From NCBI GenBank assembly GCA_049509515.1, contig JBEKZV010000018.1, positions 1 through 64,000 on the forward strand: a stretch of DNA of 64,000 bases, given 5' to 3'. The stretch's first letter is position 1. The number at the start of each line of letters is the position of its first letter. The position numbers and the translations under genes were made by a program. Below the pieces are notes generated by a model, which saw only the letters and a list, made by a program, of their open reading frames with translations, searched no databases and had not been told where the DNA came from. This document shows positions 34,455-42,644 of the stretch, piece by piece. Origin of the DNA: JBEKCP01 sp049509515. Lineage in GTDB: Bacteria > Planctomycetota > Planctomycetia > Pirellulales > Thermoguttaceae.

Positions 34455-34554
34455 GGCAGGGTGGCCGAGCGGCAAGGCAGCCGACTTATAATCGGCAGTC
34501 CGGGCGGCCCGTCAAAGCACTAGCCCGGCGCGGGTTCGACCCCCGCCCCTGCCG
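34455..34554 (+). tRNA. Class II tRNA, anticodon UAU, unusually long variable arm
   Basis: A 100-nt cloverleaf. Acceptor GGCAGGG pairs with CCCTGCC; D-stem GCC/GGC with loop GAGCGGCAA; anticodon stem GCCGA/TCGGC with loop CTTATAA; T-stem GCGGG/CCCGC with loop TTCGACC. The discriminator is G and no CCA is encoded. The anticodon UAU reads AUA (Ile). Yet the 33-nt variable region (stem CCGGGC/GCCCGG), the three-pair D-stem and G73 are features of serine-type tRNAs, not of Ile tRNAs, which are class I with A73. The two bases flanking the acceptor on each side (GC and GC) could also pair. Amino-acid identity is open. A non-functional relic is possible, but all stems are perfectly paired. Confidence 0.8.
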
Positions 34555-34771
34555 CGCTTCTCCTGAGGTAGACGGACCGCGGATCGTCAAGGGAACCTAC
34601 TCCCTGCTTGGAGTACCGTCCGCGAACACGGGGGGTAATTGCTGGTTTTTCAGCCATAATCCCCTGGCGGTTCAATTCGCGCACGAGTTCAACGCTGCGG
34701 CGCACTAACTCGGCGTCAACGGCCGGATTGGCCTTGGCAATGGTTGTTAGGTCAATCTGTTTCATGGTCAT
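34520..34771 (-). CDS. Small hypothetical protein, coupled to the Clp-fold proteinase
   Basis: An 83-residue protein, MTMKQIDLTTIAKANPAVDAELVRRSVELVREL..., mostly helical at the N-terminus and basic in the middle. Its ATG overlaps the stop of the upstream proteinase gene (ATGA), so translation is probably coupled. The last 12 codons (SAAGAGVEPAPG) lie on the complement of the tRNA T-arm and variable arm, so the C-terminus was probably created where the unit abuts the tRNA. Function unknown; the pairing suggests a partner or regulator of the proteinase. Confidence 0.55.
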   Translation of the reverse strand: MTMKQIDLTTIAKANPAVDAELVRRSVELVRELNRQGIMAEKPAITPRVRGRYSKQGVGSLDDPRSVYLRRSAAGAGVEPAPG

Positions 34772-35676
34772 CTTGGCAAAAACAGCGGAATGTAACGGTT
34801 ATGCACATGAATCACGCCATCTTGGCCGCGTCTCATCATGTAATCGCTTAGGAGACGGTAATACGATTGCACGCAGGTGTTCAACGCACGGATACTGCCG
34901 AAGTCCTTGATTTCGAGCTTGACCTTTCTGCGCAAAACTGCCAACGAGATGCCGTGCCCGTGGGAGTGCCACGTCTGGGTTTCATTCAAGAGGCTAGCGA
35001 TCTCCTCGGCGCGGTCGCGCTTCATTTTTATCGTCACATGCCGTTTCCTGGTCCTGGTTCGTTTCCAGTCCTTGAACTTGTACCGAACAAGCCACTGTTT
35101 TATCAAGGTAACGGAATGCGCGCGAGCCTGCTCGAACTTGTACATTTCGGCAGGATCGAACCTCTGGATAAGATAGGCTGCTTCAATGCTTGTAAGATTC
35201 CCCTTCTGTGACTTTTCCACCAGCCTCCTAAACTGCTCAAGGTACCCGAGAGCAGGGAGCATTTGTCCGTTTCCTCGCTCAATTTGCGGATCAATGGGCC
35301 CAAGGACGGAGTAATAGTCCATCCAAATTGCGTCACCGGATAGCACCAACACCGTGCCGGCAGACATCGCGTAGTTGGGGACGATAAATTCGACTTGCCT
35401 GTAGTGTTTCCTGAGCGTCTCGACGATCCTTTGGGTTACTTCAAGATACCCGCCACCGGTTTCCAGTATGACCGCAAGTCTCGGCCCGCGTTTGCGCCGC
35501 GATCCGACACGATGCTCCACCGCATCGCGGATCATGCCGTCAATTCCCGTTATGATTGCCCCGACAAAACAGAGAACCTCAGCCTTTAGACGTAGTTCGA
35601 GCAGTCGAATCCGTTCGTTGAGCAAGTCTTCGACCGCTGTGTTCGCCGCTTCGAGTCGCAGATTATCCTTATCCAT
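34768..35676 (-). CDS. SDH-family Clp-fold serine proteinase (SppA/ClpP-like)
   Basis: A 302-residue protein of the serine dehydrogenase proteinase family (Clp/crotonase fold). Key stretches: LETGGGYLEVTQRIVETLRKHY, VPNYAMSAGTVLVLSGDAIWMDYYSVLGPIDPQ. The serine of AMSAGT is the expected nucleophile, and SVLGPIDPQ is a family hallmark. The N-terminal part (LRLKAEVLCFVGAIITGIDGMIRDAV) is related to the family's lead-in helix. No clear signal peptide, so probably cytoplasmic or membrane-associated. ATG 35676 was chosen because upstream codons do not resemble the family. Lower GC content than the neighbours and the position next to an insertion sequence and a tRNA suggest acquired DNA. Confidence 0.8.
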   Translation of the reverse strand: MDKDNLRLEAANTAVEDLLNERIRLLELRLKAEVLCFVGAIITGIDGMIRDAVEHRVGSRRKRGPRLAVILETGGGYLEVTQRIVETLRKHYRQVEFIVPNYAMSAGTVLVLSGDAIWMDYYSVLGPIDPQIERGNGQMLPALGYLEQFRRLVEKSQKGNLTSIEAAYLIQRFDPAEMYKFEQARAHSVTLIKQWLVRYKFKDWKRTRTRKRHVTIKMKRDRAEEIASLLNETQTWHSHGHGISLAVLRRKVKLEIKDFGSIRALNTCVQSYYRLLSDYMMRRGQDGVIHVHNRYIPLFLPR

Positions 35677-36103
35677 ATCCAGAAAACACAGGGACCCGCA
35701 ATGATGGCGGTCGGATCGTGAGTTGGGTCCATTTTTTGCCTCAGGCGTCCGTGCTGAAGTCAAGGCCACGCCAACTAGGACGGCGTGCTGAAGATGTGTC
35801 CCGGATGCTAGCCGGGATGGTTTCCGCGCATTTCGCGTACCGCCAACCGCTGCACGGCACCTATTATAAACAAGCCCCCCGGAATGGTCAATAGCCCGCC
35901 GCAGATGGTCTCGGCAACGCTTGACAGCATACCTGATCCCCTGGTCCGATTTCCACACGGAAAGTCGGATCGACACGGCTTTCCTTGGAAATTCCCTCCG
36001 TTCGGGTGGTCTCATAGCAGCAACACATTGTGGAACCACTACCCGGGCGGTTCTCTTGACAATCTCCGCTGCCGGCGGTCGAATGCTCCTTTCAAGGCAG
36101 GCA
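35677..36103. other. Intergenic region between divergent genes
   Basis: 427 bases between the proteinase (minus) and the TPR/FG-GAP protein (plus). No gene, RNA or clear promoter was recognised; CGTGCTGAAG occurs twice near 35750-35800. Confidence 0.4.
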
Positions 36104-39100
36104 ATGAATATGAGCGACGAACCGTCGGGTTCGCATGTCGGCCAGCGAGGCTGGCGACCGGTGCTTTGCGCCGGGCTTTGCGGCCTGCTGGCCGTCGCGG
36201 TCCTGGTTGCAGGTTGTGGACCGGAAAGGCCGGCCGGCGAGCCACCCGCCGCCGCACCCGAACCGGCGCCGGCTCCCGGTGAAGAGGCGGCGGTGGCGAC
36301 TCCTCCGCTGCCGCCTTCAGTCTCCGATGCGCTGGGCCATTTCAATCGCGGCGCAGCCCTCTTGGAACAATACAATTACGCGGAAGCGGCGAAGGCTTTC
36401 GAGGCCGCCCTGAAACTCCAGCCCGCGTGGGACGCCGCCCGCTTCAATCTGGGGCTGGCCTATTTGAACATGCAGGGCATGGAAGGCAAAGCCGCCCAGT
36501 TCGATGCGGCGCGGGACGCGCTGCTGGCGGTCTTGAAGTCGAACCCCGGCCAGCTTCACGCCCGCTTCTGCCTGGGCCTGTACTACCAACACGCCGGCGA
36601 CAACGCCAAGGCCCTGGAGTGCTTCGAGGCCGTCGGGCGGCACGACGCGCAAGACCCCGCCGTGGCCTACAAGTGCGGTGAGGCCCTTGCGGCGCTGGGC
36701 CGCAACGCACAGGCCGTGAAGATGTTCGAGAGGGCGCTGGCACTCGACCCGGGGTTCGTGTCCGCCGCCTACCGCCTGGCCCTCCAGTACCAGCGCACGG
36801 ACCAGTCGCAGAAGGCCGAGCCCCTCTTCCAGCGGTTCAGGGAACTCAACTCGGCCGAGCTCACCGGCGGGACGTTCAGCGTGCAGAAGGCCTACGGGAT
36901 GGCCGGCAAGTACTACCTGGCGCTGGGGGCCGACAGCCTCCCGCTGCCGCGGGCGGAACCCGCTGCCAGCCGCATCCTGTTCTCTCCCGACGTGAAGCGT
37001 CTGGCCACTGCCATGTCTTCGTGGACATGGAGCGGCGGGACCGTCGGACTGCCGGGAATCACGGCCGGCGACCTGACCGGCGGCGGGCACTTGGACCTGG
37101 TCCTGAGCGGGGCCGGCGCCGAGGGAAGCACTTCCGTCTGGCTCAACGACGGCCAAGGCCGATTCTCGCCGGGCCGTCCGATCGCGACCCGCGGGGTCTC
37201 GCCCTGCCTAGGCGACGTGGACAATGCCGGCCGGGCGGATCTCTGGCTGGGAACCGCCGCGGGCGGCGTGCTGTTGCAGAACGACGGCAAGGGGGGCTTC
37301 AGTCGCCGGCGGGCGCCGGGCCTGCCCGATTCCGCCCCCTTTACAGCCTGCACGCGGTTGCTGGACATCGACAGCGACGGCGATTTGGATCTCCTGGCGT
37401 TTGCCTGGCAAGCAGGCTCGATTCCGCCCGTGGGCAATGCCCGGGCCGCGCGGAGCCGGTTGTACCAGAACCACCGCGACGGCACATTTGCCGACGTGGC
37501 CGGCAAGTACGGCCTGGCGCTGCCGGACATGCCCGTCGCCGCCGTGGCGTGCGATGATTTCGACAACCGTGGAAGTCCGGACCTCGTGATCTTTCCGGCC
37601 GACGGCCGGCGGCCGCTGGTCTGGGTCAACGATCGGGCGGAGAAGTACCACGTCCTCGACGCGTCCGCGACGGGGCTGGACGTGTGCAACGTGATCGGTG
37701 CAACCTCCGGCGACCCGGCCAAGCACGGGCGGCGCGACCTATTGGTTTTTGCCAAAGACGGCGGGCATCTCTTCGTGAACCAGGGCGGATTCCGCTTCGA
37801 GGAGCGCAAGGACTTCCACAGCCGCTTCGGCCGCCTGGGCGGCAGCATGGGCCAACTGGCCGACATGGGCAACCAGGGCCGGCTGGACATCGTCATCCCC
37901 GACGCCCATCGCCGCGACGGCACCCGCGGACCGGTCCTCCTGGTGAACGACTATCCCCGCGATCGGTTCCTGGACGCCGCCGAGCTGGACCCGGGCATCG
38001 TGTTGGCCGCCATCCGGACGAAAGGCGACGCCGCGTGCGTCGTGGCCGATTTCTGCGGCAAGGGCCGGTGCGACATCCTGCTGGCCCCCGCCGGCCAGCC
38101 GCCCATGTTGATCGAGAACGTGACGCCGGGCGGACACTGGATCGAGCTGGACTTGCGCGGGGCGCGGATGCAGGACAACAAGGCCCGCTCGAACAGCTCG
38201 GCGATCGGCGCCCGGGTGGAGATCCGCAGCGGCGCACTCTATCAGCAATACGTCGTCGGAACGGATTGCGGGCCGACCGCCAGGCCGCCCGTGCGGATTC
38301 ACGCCGGGTTGGGCCGGAACACCAAGGTCGACTGGTTGCGCATCGTCTGGCCGGACGGCGTGCGCCAGTCGGAAATCGACGTTGCGGCCGACCGGGTGAC
38401 GAAGATCGAGGAATTGCCGCGGAAGACGGCCTCGTGCCCCAACCTGTTCGCCTGGGACGGCACGCATTACCGCTTCGTGTCCGATTTCGCCGGCGTGGGG
38501 GGGCTGGGATTCCTGGTCGCCCCCGGCGAGTACGCCGTGCCGCGGGCGACGGAGTACCTCCGCCTTCCACATATCGAGCCGCTCGGCGGCCAGTTCGTCC
38601 TGCAAGTGACGGAACCGCTCGAAGAGGTGCTGTACCTCGACGCGGCCCGGCTGATTGCGGTCGACCATCCGCTCGGCACCGAGGTGTTTCCCAACGAGAT
38701 GATGGCGGCCGCCGCCCCCCAGCCGGTGCCCGAGATCTTCTGCATCCGGCGGCCGATCGAGCCCGTGCGGGCGGTGGACCATCGCGGCGTGGACGTCACC
38801 GACGCGCTCCGCCGGGTCGATCGGCGCTATGCGGGCGCCACCGAGGTGGATCCGCGTTTCACGGGGTTCGCCAAGGACCATTTCGTGGAGCTCGATTTCC
38901 AGGACCGGCTCCATGAGTTGCCGCCGGGCGCGCGGCTGATCCTCTTCCTCGACGGCTGGGTCGAGTACGGCTACTCGTCCACGAACTTTGCGGCCGCCCA
39001 GGCGGGCCTCCGCCTGAAGGCCCCCAGCATCCACGCCCTTCGCGACGGCCGCTGGGTCGAGCTGTTTCATGAGGTCGGCTACCCGGCGGGCTTGAACCAT

Positions 39101-39700
39101 ACGATGACGCTCGACGTCACCGGGAAGATCCGCGCCGGCGATCGGCGGATCCGCATTTCCAGCAACATGGAGATCTACTGGGACCGCATCTACTTGGCCG
39201 CGGCCCCGGGCGACGCATCGCCGGCCGTAAAGGAAGTCGGGCCCCAAAGCGCGGATCTCCATTTCCTCGGCTATCCCCGCGAGTATTCGCCGGACGGACG
39301 ACAGCCGAACCTCTACGATTACCAGAACCTCGACCGGAGCGTGGCCTGGCGGACCATGGCCGGCGACTACACCCGGCTGGGCGACGTGACCGAGCTGGTG
39401 CAAGAGGCGGACGACTGCTATGTCATCATGGGCCCGGGCGAGGAGGTGACGCTCCGCTTCGACGCCGCCGCCTTGGGCCCGATTCCCCCCGGCCGGGCGA
39501 GGACGTTCCTGCTCAAGGTGGACGCCTACTGCAAGGACATGGATTCGCACACGGCGTATCCCGACACGGTGGCCCCGCTGCCGTTCCGGGCCATGAGCGG
39601 CTATCCCTACCCTGCCGGCGAGCACTATCCCGATACGGACAAGACCCGGTCGTCCCGCCTGCGGTTCAACACCCGCCACGTGCCGTTCCAGGGGCCGTGA
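36104..39700 (+). CDS. TPR plus FG-GAP/UnbV (CRTAC1-like) giant lipoprotein
   Basis: About 1198 residues. Signal peptide with lipobox LVAGC, then a Pro/Ala-rich linker. Residues 75-260 form TPR repeats (DALGHFNRGAALLEQYNYAEAAKAFEAALKLQP; AVAYKCGEALAALGRNAQAVKMFERAL). The middle is a seven-bladed FG-GAP/VCBS-type propeller (DVDNAGRADLWLGTAAGG, DIDSDGDLDLLAF). It is followed by an ASPIC/UnbV domain (AIGARVEIRSGALYQQYVVG, LGRNTKVDWLRIVWPDG). The last 400 residues, beginning ASCPNLFAWDGTHYRFVSDFAGVGGLGF, form an additional domain found with UnbV proteins. Located on the outer face or in the periplasm; role unknown, perhaps protein-protein or ligand binding. Monocistronic. Confidence 0.85.
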   Translation: MNMSDEPSGSHVGQRGWRPVLCAGLCGLLAVAVLVAGCGPERPAGEPPAAAPEPAPAPGEEAAVATPPLPPSVSDALGHFNRGAALLEQYNYAEAAKAFEAALKLQPAWDAARFNLGLAYLNMQGMEGKAAQFDAARDALLAVLKSNPGQLHARFCLGLYYQHAGDNAKALECFEAVGRHDAQDPAVAYKCGEALAALGRNAQAVKMFERALALDPGFVSAAYRLALQYQRTDQSQKAEPLFQRFRELNSAELTGGTFSVQKAYGMAGKYYLALGADSLPLPRAEPAASRILFSPDVKRLATAMSSWTWSGGTVGLPGITAGDLTGGGHLDLVLSGAGAEGSTSVWLNDGQGRFSPGRPIATRGVSPCLGDVDNAGRADLWLGTAAGGVLLQNDGKGGFSRRRAPGLPDSAPFTACTRLLDIDSDGDLDLLAFAWQAGSIPPVGNARAARSRLYQNHRDGTFADVAGKYGLALPDMPVAAVACDDFDNRGSPDLVIFPADGRRPLVWVNDRAEKYHVLDASATGLDVCNVIGATSGDPAKHGRRDLLVFAKDGGHLFVNQGGFRFEERKDFHSRFGRLGGSMGQLADMGNQGRLDIVIPDAHRRDGTRGPVLLVNDYPRDRFLDAAELDPGIVLAAIRTKGDAACVVADFCGKGRCDILLAPAGQPPMLIENVTPGGHWIELDLRGARMQDNKARSNSSAIGARVEIRSGALYQQYVVGTDCGPTARPPVRIHAGLGRNTKVDWLRIVWPDGVRQSEIDVAADRVTKIEELPRKTASCPNLFAWDGTHYRFVSDFAGVGGLGFLVAPGEYAVPRATEYLRLPHIEPLGGQFVLQVTEPLEEVLYLDAARLIAVDHPLGTEVFPNEMMAAAAPQPVPEIFCIRRPIEPVRAVDHRGVDVTDALRRVDRRYAGATEVDPRFTGFAKDHFVELDFQDRLHELPPGARLILFLDGWVEYGYSSTNFAAAQAGLRLKAPSIHALRDGRWVELFHEVGYPAGLNHTMTLDVTGKIRAGDRRIRISSNMEIYWDRIYLAAAPGDASPAVKEVGPQSADLHFLGYPREYSPDGRQPNLYDYQNLDRSVAWRTMAGDYTRLGDVTELVQEADDCYVIMGPGEEVTLRFDAAALGPIPPGRARTFLLKVDAYCKDMDSHTAYPDTVAPLPFRAMSGYPYPAGEHYPDTDKTRSSRLRFNTRHVPFQGP

Positions 39701-40080
39701 TGCTCGGACTCGCCCGCCGAGCCGATTCCACGGCCGTTTCCGGCGCAGTCGGTGTTCGGCCCGGCGGCAACAACGGCGGCTCGCTGTAACTGCCTTAAAG
39801 CACGTTAGTTACGACAATTAGGATATTTTACCTTCGGCAGGAAAGGGGGGCGATAGGCGGCAGAAAAGGGAGGCAATAGGCAGGTTTGGGAAGTCTTTCC
39901 GTGCATGAAGCGTGCGGAAGGGTGGGTGGCCGTATTAGCTGTGATTGGCTGTGACGCTAGCGTTCCGTCCTTGAATTGGCGGAGAATAGGCAACCCTCCT
40001 CGATAGCGCCCTCTCGTACCTGACTTGCTGTTTACACCATATCTGGTCATAAGTGGGGTTCGTTTCTCCGGAAATCGGGG
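39701..40080. other. Intergenic region upstream of the TetR gene
   Basis: No gene seen. It contains purine-rich near-repeats (GGGGCGATAGGCGGCAGAAAA / GGGAGGCAATAGGCAGG near 39846-39885). GC content is lower than average towards the TetR gene. Confidence 0.4.
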
Positions 40081-40113
40081 TTGACTCCAGGAGTAAGTGA
40101 GTGTACACTAACT
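40081..40113 (+). promoter_or_regulatory. Promoter and palindromic operator of the TetR gene
   Basis: TTGACT (40081-40086), 17-base spacer, TACACT (40104-40109). An 18-bp palindrome with one mismatched pair, AGTGAGTGTACACTAACT (40096-40113), covers the -10 box. Expected transcription start near 40116, 22 bases before the GTG start. This arrangement is typical for an autoregulated repressor. Confidence 0.65.
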
Positions 40114-40137
40114 ATCATCGCGATGGAAGGGGACCAT

Positions 40138-40818
40138 GTGAAGACAGCCTCGAAAATGTCTGGGGAGGATCGCCGAACGGCTATCATCAGGACCGCCCGA
40201 AGGGTCTTCGTTGAGAAGGGCTTCGACAGGACTACCACCCGCGAATTGGCCGAGGCGGCCGGAGTCTCTGAGGCTCTCTTGTTCAAGCACTTTCCCAGTA
40301 AAGAAGCCCTCTATTCCGCGATACACACGTCCTGTTTCAAGGAAGAGGGATCGAAAGTCATCGAGCGGCTGCAATCGCTGGAGCCATCCACGTCGGCGCT
40401 GGTGTTTTTGGTCCATGATCTTGTTTCGCACATCCTTGGCAGACAGCCGGAGGAGGGCGAACGCTCGTTCCTCCGCCTTGTACTTCGTAGTCTGATGGAC
40501 GAGGGAGAGTTCGCCCGGCTTGGCATTCAAGGACCACCGTCCCATTGGGTCCAAAAGGTCGAGGAGTGCATTGAGGCTGCAAAAGCTGCTGGTGATATAG
40601 TCGATGGACCTACTCCAACAAGTTTAGGAGGTTGGTGTACCCATCACCTAATCTCCGGCGTAATGATGCACTTCTTGCCTGTTGATCCCGTTATAGACTA
40701 TGGGATTCCGCGCGAGGAACTCGTGAGCCAGGTCATTTGGTTTTGTTTGCGCGGCATGGGTTTGAAAGAAGAGGCGATCCAGCGTTGTTTTAGGTCCAAA
40801 GGCATTTGCGCGAGGTGA
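40138..40818 (+). CDS. TetR/AcrR-family repressor
   Basis: A 226-residue regulator. N-terminal helix-turn-helix: RRTAIIRTARRVFVEKGFDRTTTRELAEAAGVSEALLFKHFPSKEALY. The C-terminal helical ligand pocket is variable, as usual. Start GTG 40138 is preceded by GGAAGGGG with a five-base gap; an ATG at 40123 is possible. Its own promoter overlaps a palindrome, and a similar palindrome precedes the next gene, so it probably represses itself and the MacAB-type exporter downstream, relieved by an exported compound. Confidence 0.9.
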   Translation: MKTASKMSGEDRRTAIIRTARRVFVEKGFDRTTTRELAEAAGVSEALLFKHFPSKEALYSAIHTSCFKEEGSKVIERLQSLEPSTSALVFLVHDLVSHILGRQPEEGERSFLRLVLRSLMDEGEFARLGIQGPPSHWVQKVEECIEAAKAAGDIVDGPTPTSLGGWCTHHLISGVMMHFLPVDPVIDYGIPREELVSQVIWFCLRGMGLKEEAIQRCFRSKGICAR

Positions 40819-40842
40819 GAGACGAGTTTTTTTGGGCCAAGT

Positions 40843-40860
40843 GGTGTGTGAGCACACACT
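40843..40860. promoter_or_regulatory. Second TetR-type operator upstream of the export operon
   Basis: GGTGTGTGAGCACACACT, perfect 7-base arms GTGTGTG/CACACAC around AG. Half-sites match those of the operator at 40096 under the consensus AGT(G/T)(A/T)GTG. A weak TTGGGC-17-CACACT promoter overlaps it. Confidence 0.5.
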
Positions 40861-40920
40861 TACATCGCTGTAACCGACAGAGCAAGTGACGCAAAATCAA
40901 CGGTGGGAAGGGAATTGGTT

Positions 40921-41286
40921 GTGGAGCAAATGGTAATGGATGTTCCGGTCGGCTTACGGTTCCGCACTCGAAGCGATTTCCTGCGGATGCTGCGCCAATG
41001 GGGAGCCGACCCCGGCGTCAGCTATTGTCGATTCGACGCGGAGACGCGGGAAATCCGCGACATACAACACATTTGCCTCCGTTGCCGCTACGACCGGTGG
41101 GTCGAGGCGTTCGGCGAGCCGGAGGCCGTTTCTCCAGAATTTGATTCGGCAGTTGGTGCGGCAATTCGCACCTGGCAACATCAGTGCGTCGATGGTCCGG
41201 TCACGTGCATTGGACATTTGTTTGAGCACCCCGCGGGCGTTCGGTGGGTGGTCGTCGCTCGTGTGTGTTTTTCTTCACGGCCTTGA
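40921..41286 (+). CDS. Conserved-looking hypothetical protein of the export operon
   Basis: About 121 residues, no family recognised. The chosen GTG start (40921) has a GGAAGGG site nine bases upstream; ATG 40930 is an alternative. The protein begins MEQMVMDVPVGLRFRTRSDFLR, contains a CLRC pair and ends WVVVARVCFSSRP. No signal peptide. It sits between the TetR gene and the adaptor gene, under the second palindrome, so it is probably co-expressed with the exporter. Codon use agrees with a real gene, but only comparison would confirm it. Confidence 0.5.
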   Translation: MEQMVMDVPVGLRFRTRSDFLRMLRQWGADPGVSYCRFDAETREIRDIQHICLRCRYDRWVEAFGEPEAVSPEFDSAVGAAIRTWQHQCVDGPVTCIGHLFEHPAGVRWVVVARVCFSSRP

Positions 41287-41326
41287 CGTGCTACCAATTC
41301 ACTTGCGGGACATTTGCAGGACTACC

Positions 41327-42625
41327 ATGAAAACGGTATTCGTGATTCTTGTACTGATTGGTGTTGTGGGAGGCGGCACGACATACTACGTCAAACATGT
41401 CGCTTCCGATCCCACGGTGAGCTTCCGCACGGTGGCGATCAAGCGAGGCGAACTGCTCTCGACGATCAGCGCCACTGGAACCCTTCAGCCGGAAGAGGTC
41501 GTTGACGTGGGTGCGCAGGTCATGGGATTGATCCTGGAATTCGGCCCCGATCCCCACGATCCGGCTAAGCTGATCGACTACGGCTCCATCGTCGAGAAAG
41601 GCACGGTGTTGGCGAGGATCGACCCCACCCCCTATGAAGCCGCGTTCGATCAGGCAGAAGCAACGCTCGAACGATCCGAAGCCGATCTGTCGCAGCTTGA
41701 GGCAAAATACGAACAGGCAGAGCAGGATTGGAAGCGTGCCGGGAGCCTGCGCCCCAAGGGGGCGATCGCCCAGGCCGACTATGACGCCGCCGTGGCCAGT
41801 TACAAGGTGGCCAAGGCAAACGTGGCTGTGGGTAAGGCAACCATCCGGCAGGACAAGGCTGCGCTGCGGGTGGCGAAGACCAACCTCGGCTATACAACCA
41901 TCAAATCGCCGGTTCGGGGCGCGGTTATCGACCGCCGCGTCAACATTGGCCAGACCGTGGTCGCCAGTCTCAACGCCCCCAGTCTGTTCCTTATTGCCAA
42001 GGACTTGCAGCGGATGCAGGTGTGGGCCTCGGTCAATGAGGCCGACATCGGCCACATCCGCGCGGACATGCCCGTGCAATTCACGGTCGATGCCCATCCG
42101 GGCCAAATGTTCCGCGGCAAAGTGACCCAAATCCGAATGAACGCCACTATGACGCAGAACGTCGTCACTTACACAGTCGTCGTGACGGCCGACAATTCCA
42201 GTGGCAAGTTGTTACCTTATCTGACCGCGAACGTCCAATTTGAGATGGGCCAACGGTCGGACGTGCTGTTGGTGCCTAATGCGGCGTTGCGTTGGAGGCC
42301 GCAGGCGTCACAGATAGACCCGGTGCTGAGTAAGACGGCACTCTCCGCAGAGTCCACGAACACTCAAGACCGTGGCTGCCTTTGGGTTGAAGCGAATGGT
42401 GGTTTTGTTCGGCCGCTGGCGGTAGTGGTTGGCGTTAGCGACGGGACGATGACCGAAATCAGTGGCAACGGCGTGAAGGAAGGAATGCAGGTCATTGTGG
42501 GAGAGGAAGGCCAGGGAGACACGGAGGGCCAAGACAACGAGACGCCCGCTGACGGAGACAAGACGAGCAATCCATTCTTGCCGAAGCCGCCCAAGGGCAG
42601 CAGACCACCTCCAGGACCAATGTAG
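41327..42625 (+). CDS. MacA-type periplasmic adaptor of an ABC exporter
   Basis: A 432-residue HlyD/MacA family protein. One N-terminal membrane segment (VFVILVLIGVVGGG), then the lipoyl half (GELLSTISATGTLQPEEVVDVGAQVMGLI), a helical hairpin (EAAFDQAEATLERSEADLSQLEAKYEQAEQDW), YTTIKSPVRGAVIDRRVNIGQTV and the barrel (ASVNEADIGHIRADMPVQFTVDAHPG). The C-terminus is a Pro-rich tail. It joins the ABC transporter encoded 19 bases downstream to an outer-membrane factor; none is nearby, so a TolC-like channel from elsewhere must serve. Confidence 0.93.
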   Translation: MKTVFVILVLIGVVGGGTTYYVKHVASDPTVSFRTVAIKRGELLSTISATGTLQPEEVVDVGAQVMGLILEFGPDPHDPAKLIDYGSIVEKGTVLARIDPTPYEAAFDQAEATLERSEADLSQLEAKYEQAEQDWKRAGSLRPKGAIAQADYDAAVASYKVAKANVAVGKATIRQDKAALRVAKTNLGYTTIKSPVRGAVIDRRVNIGQTVVASLNAPSLFLIAKDLQRMQVWASVNEADIGHIRADMPVQFTVDAHPGQMFRGKVTQIRMNATMTQNVVTYTVVVTADNSSGKLLPYLTANVQFEMGQRSDVLLVPNAALRWRPQASQIDPVLSKTALSAESTNTQDRGCLWVEANGGFVRPLAVVVGVSDGTMTEISGNGVKEGMQVIVGEEGQGDTEGQDNETPADGDKTSNPFLPKPPKGSRPPPGPM

Positions 42626-42644
42626 CTTCTGGGAGTCCCCGCAC

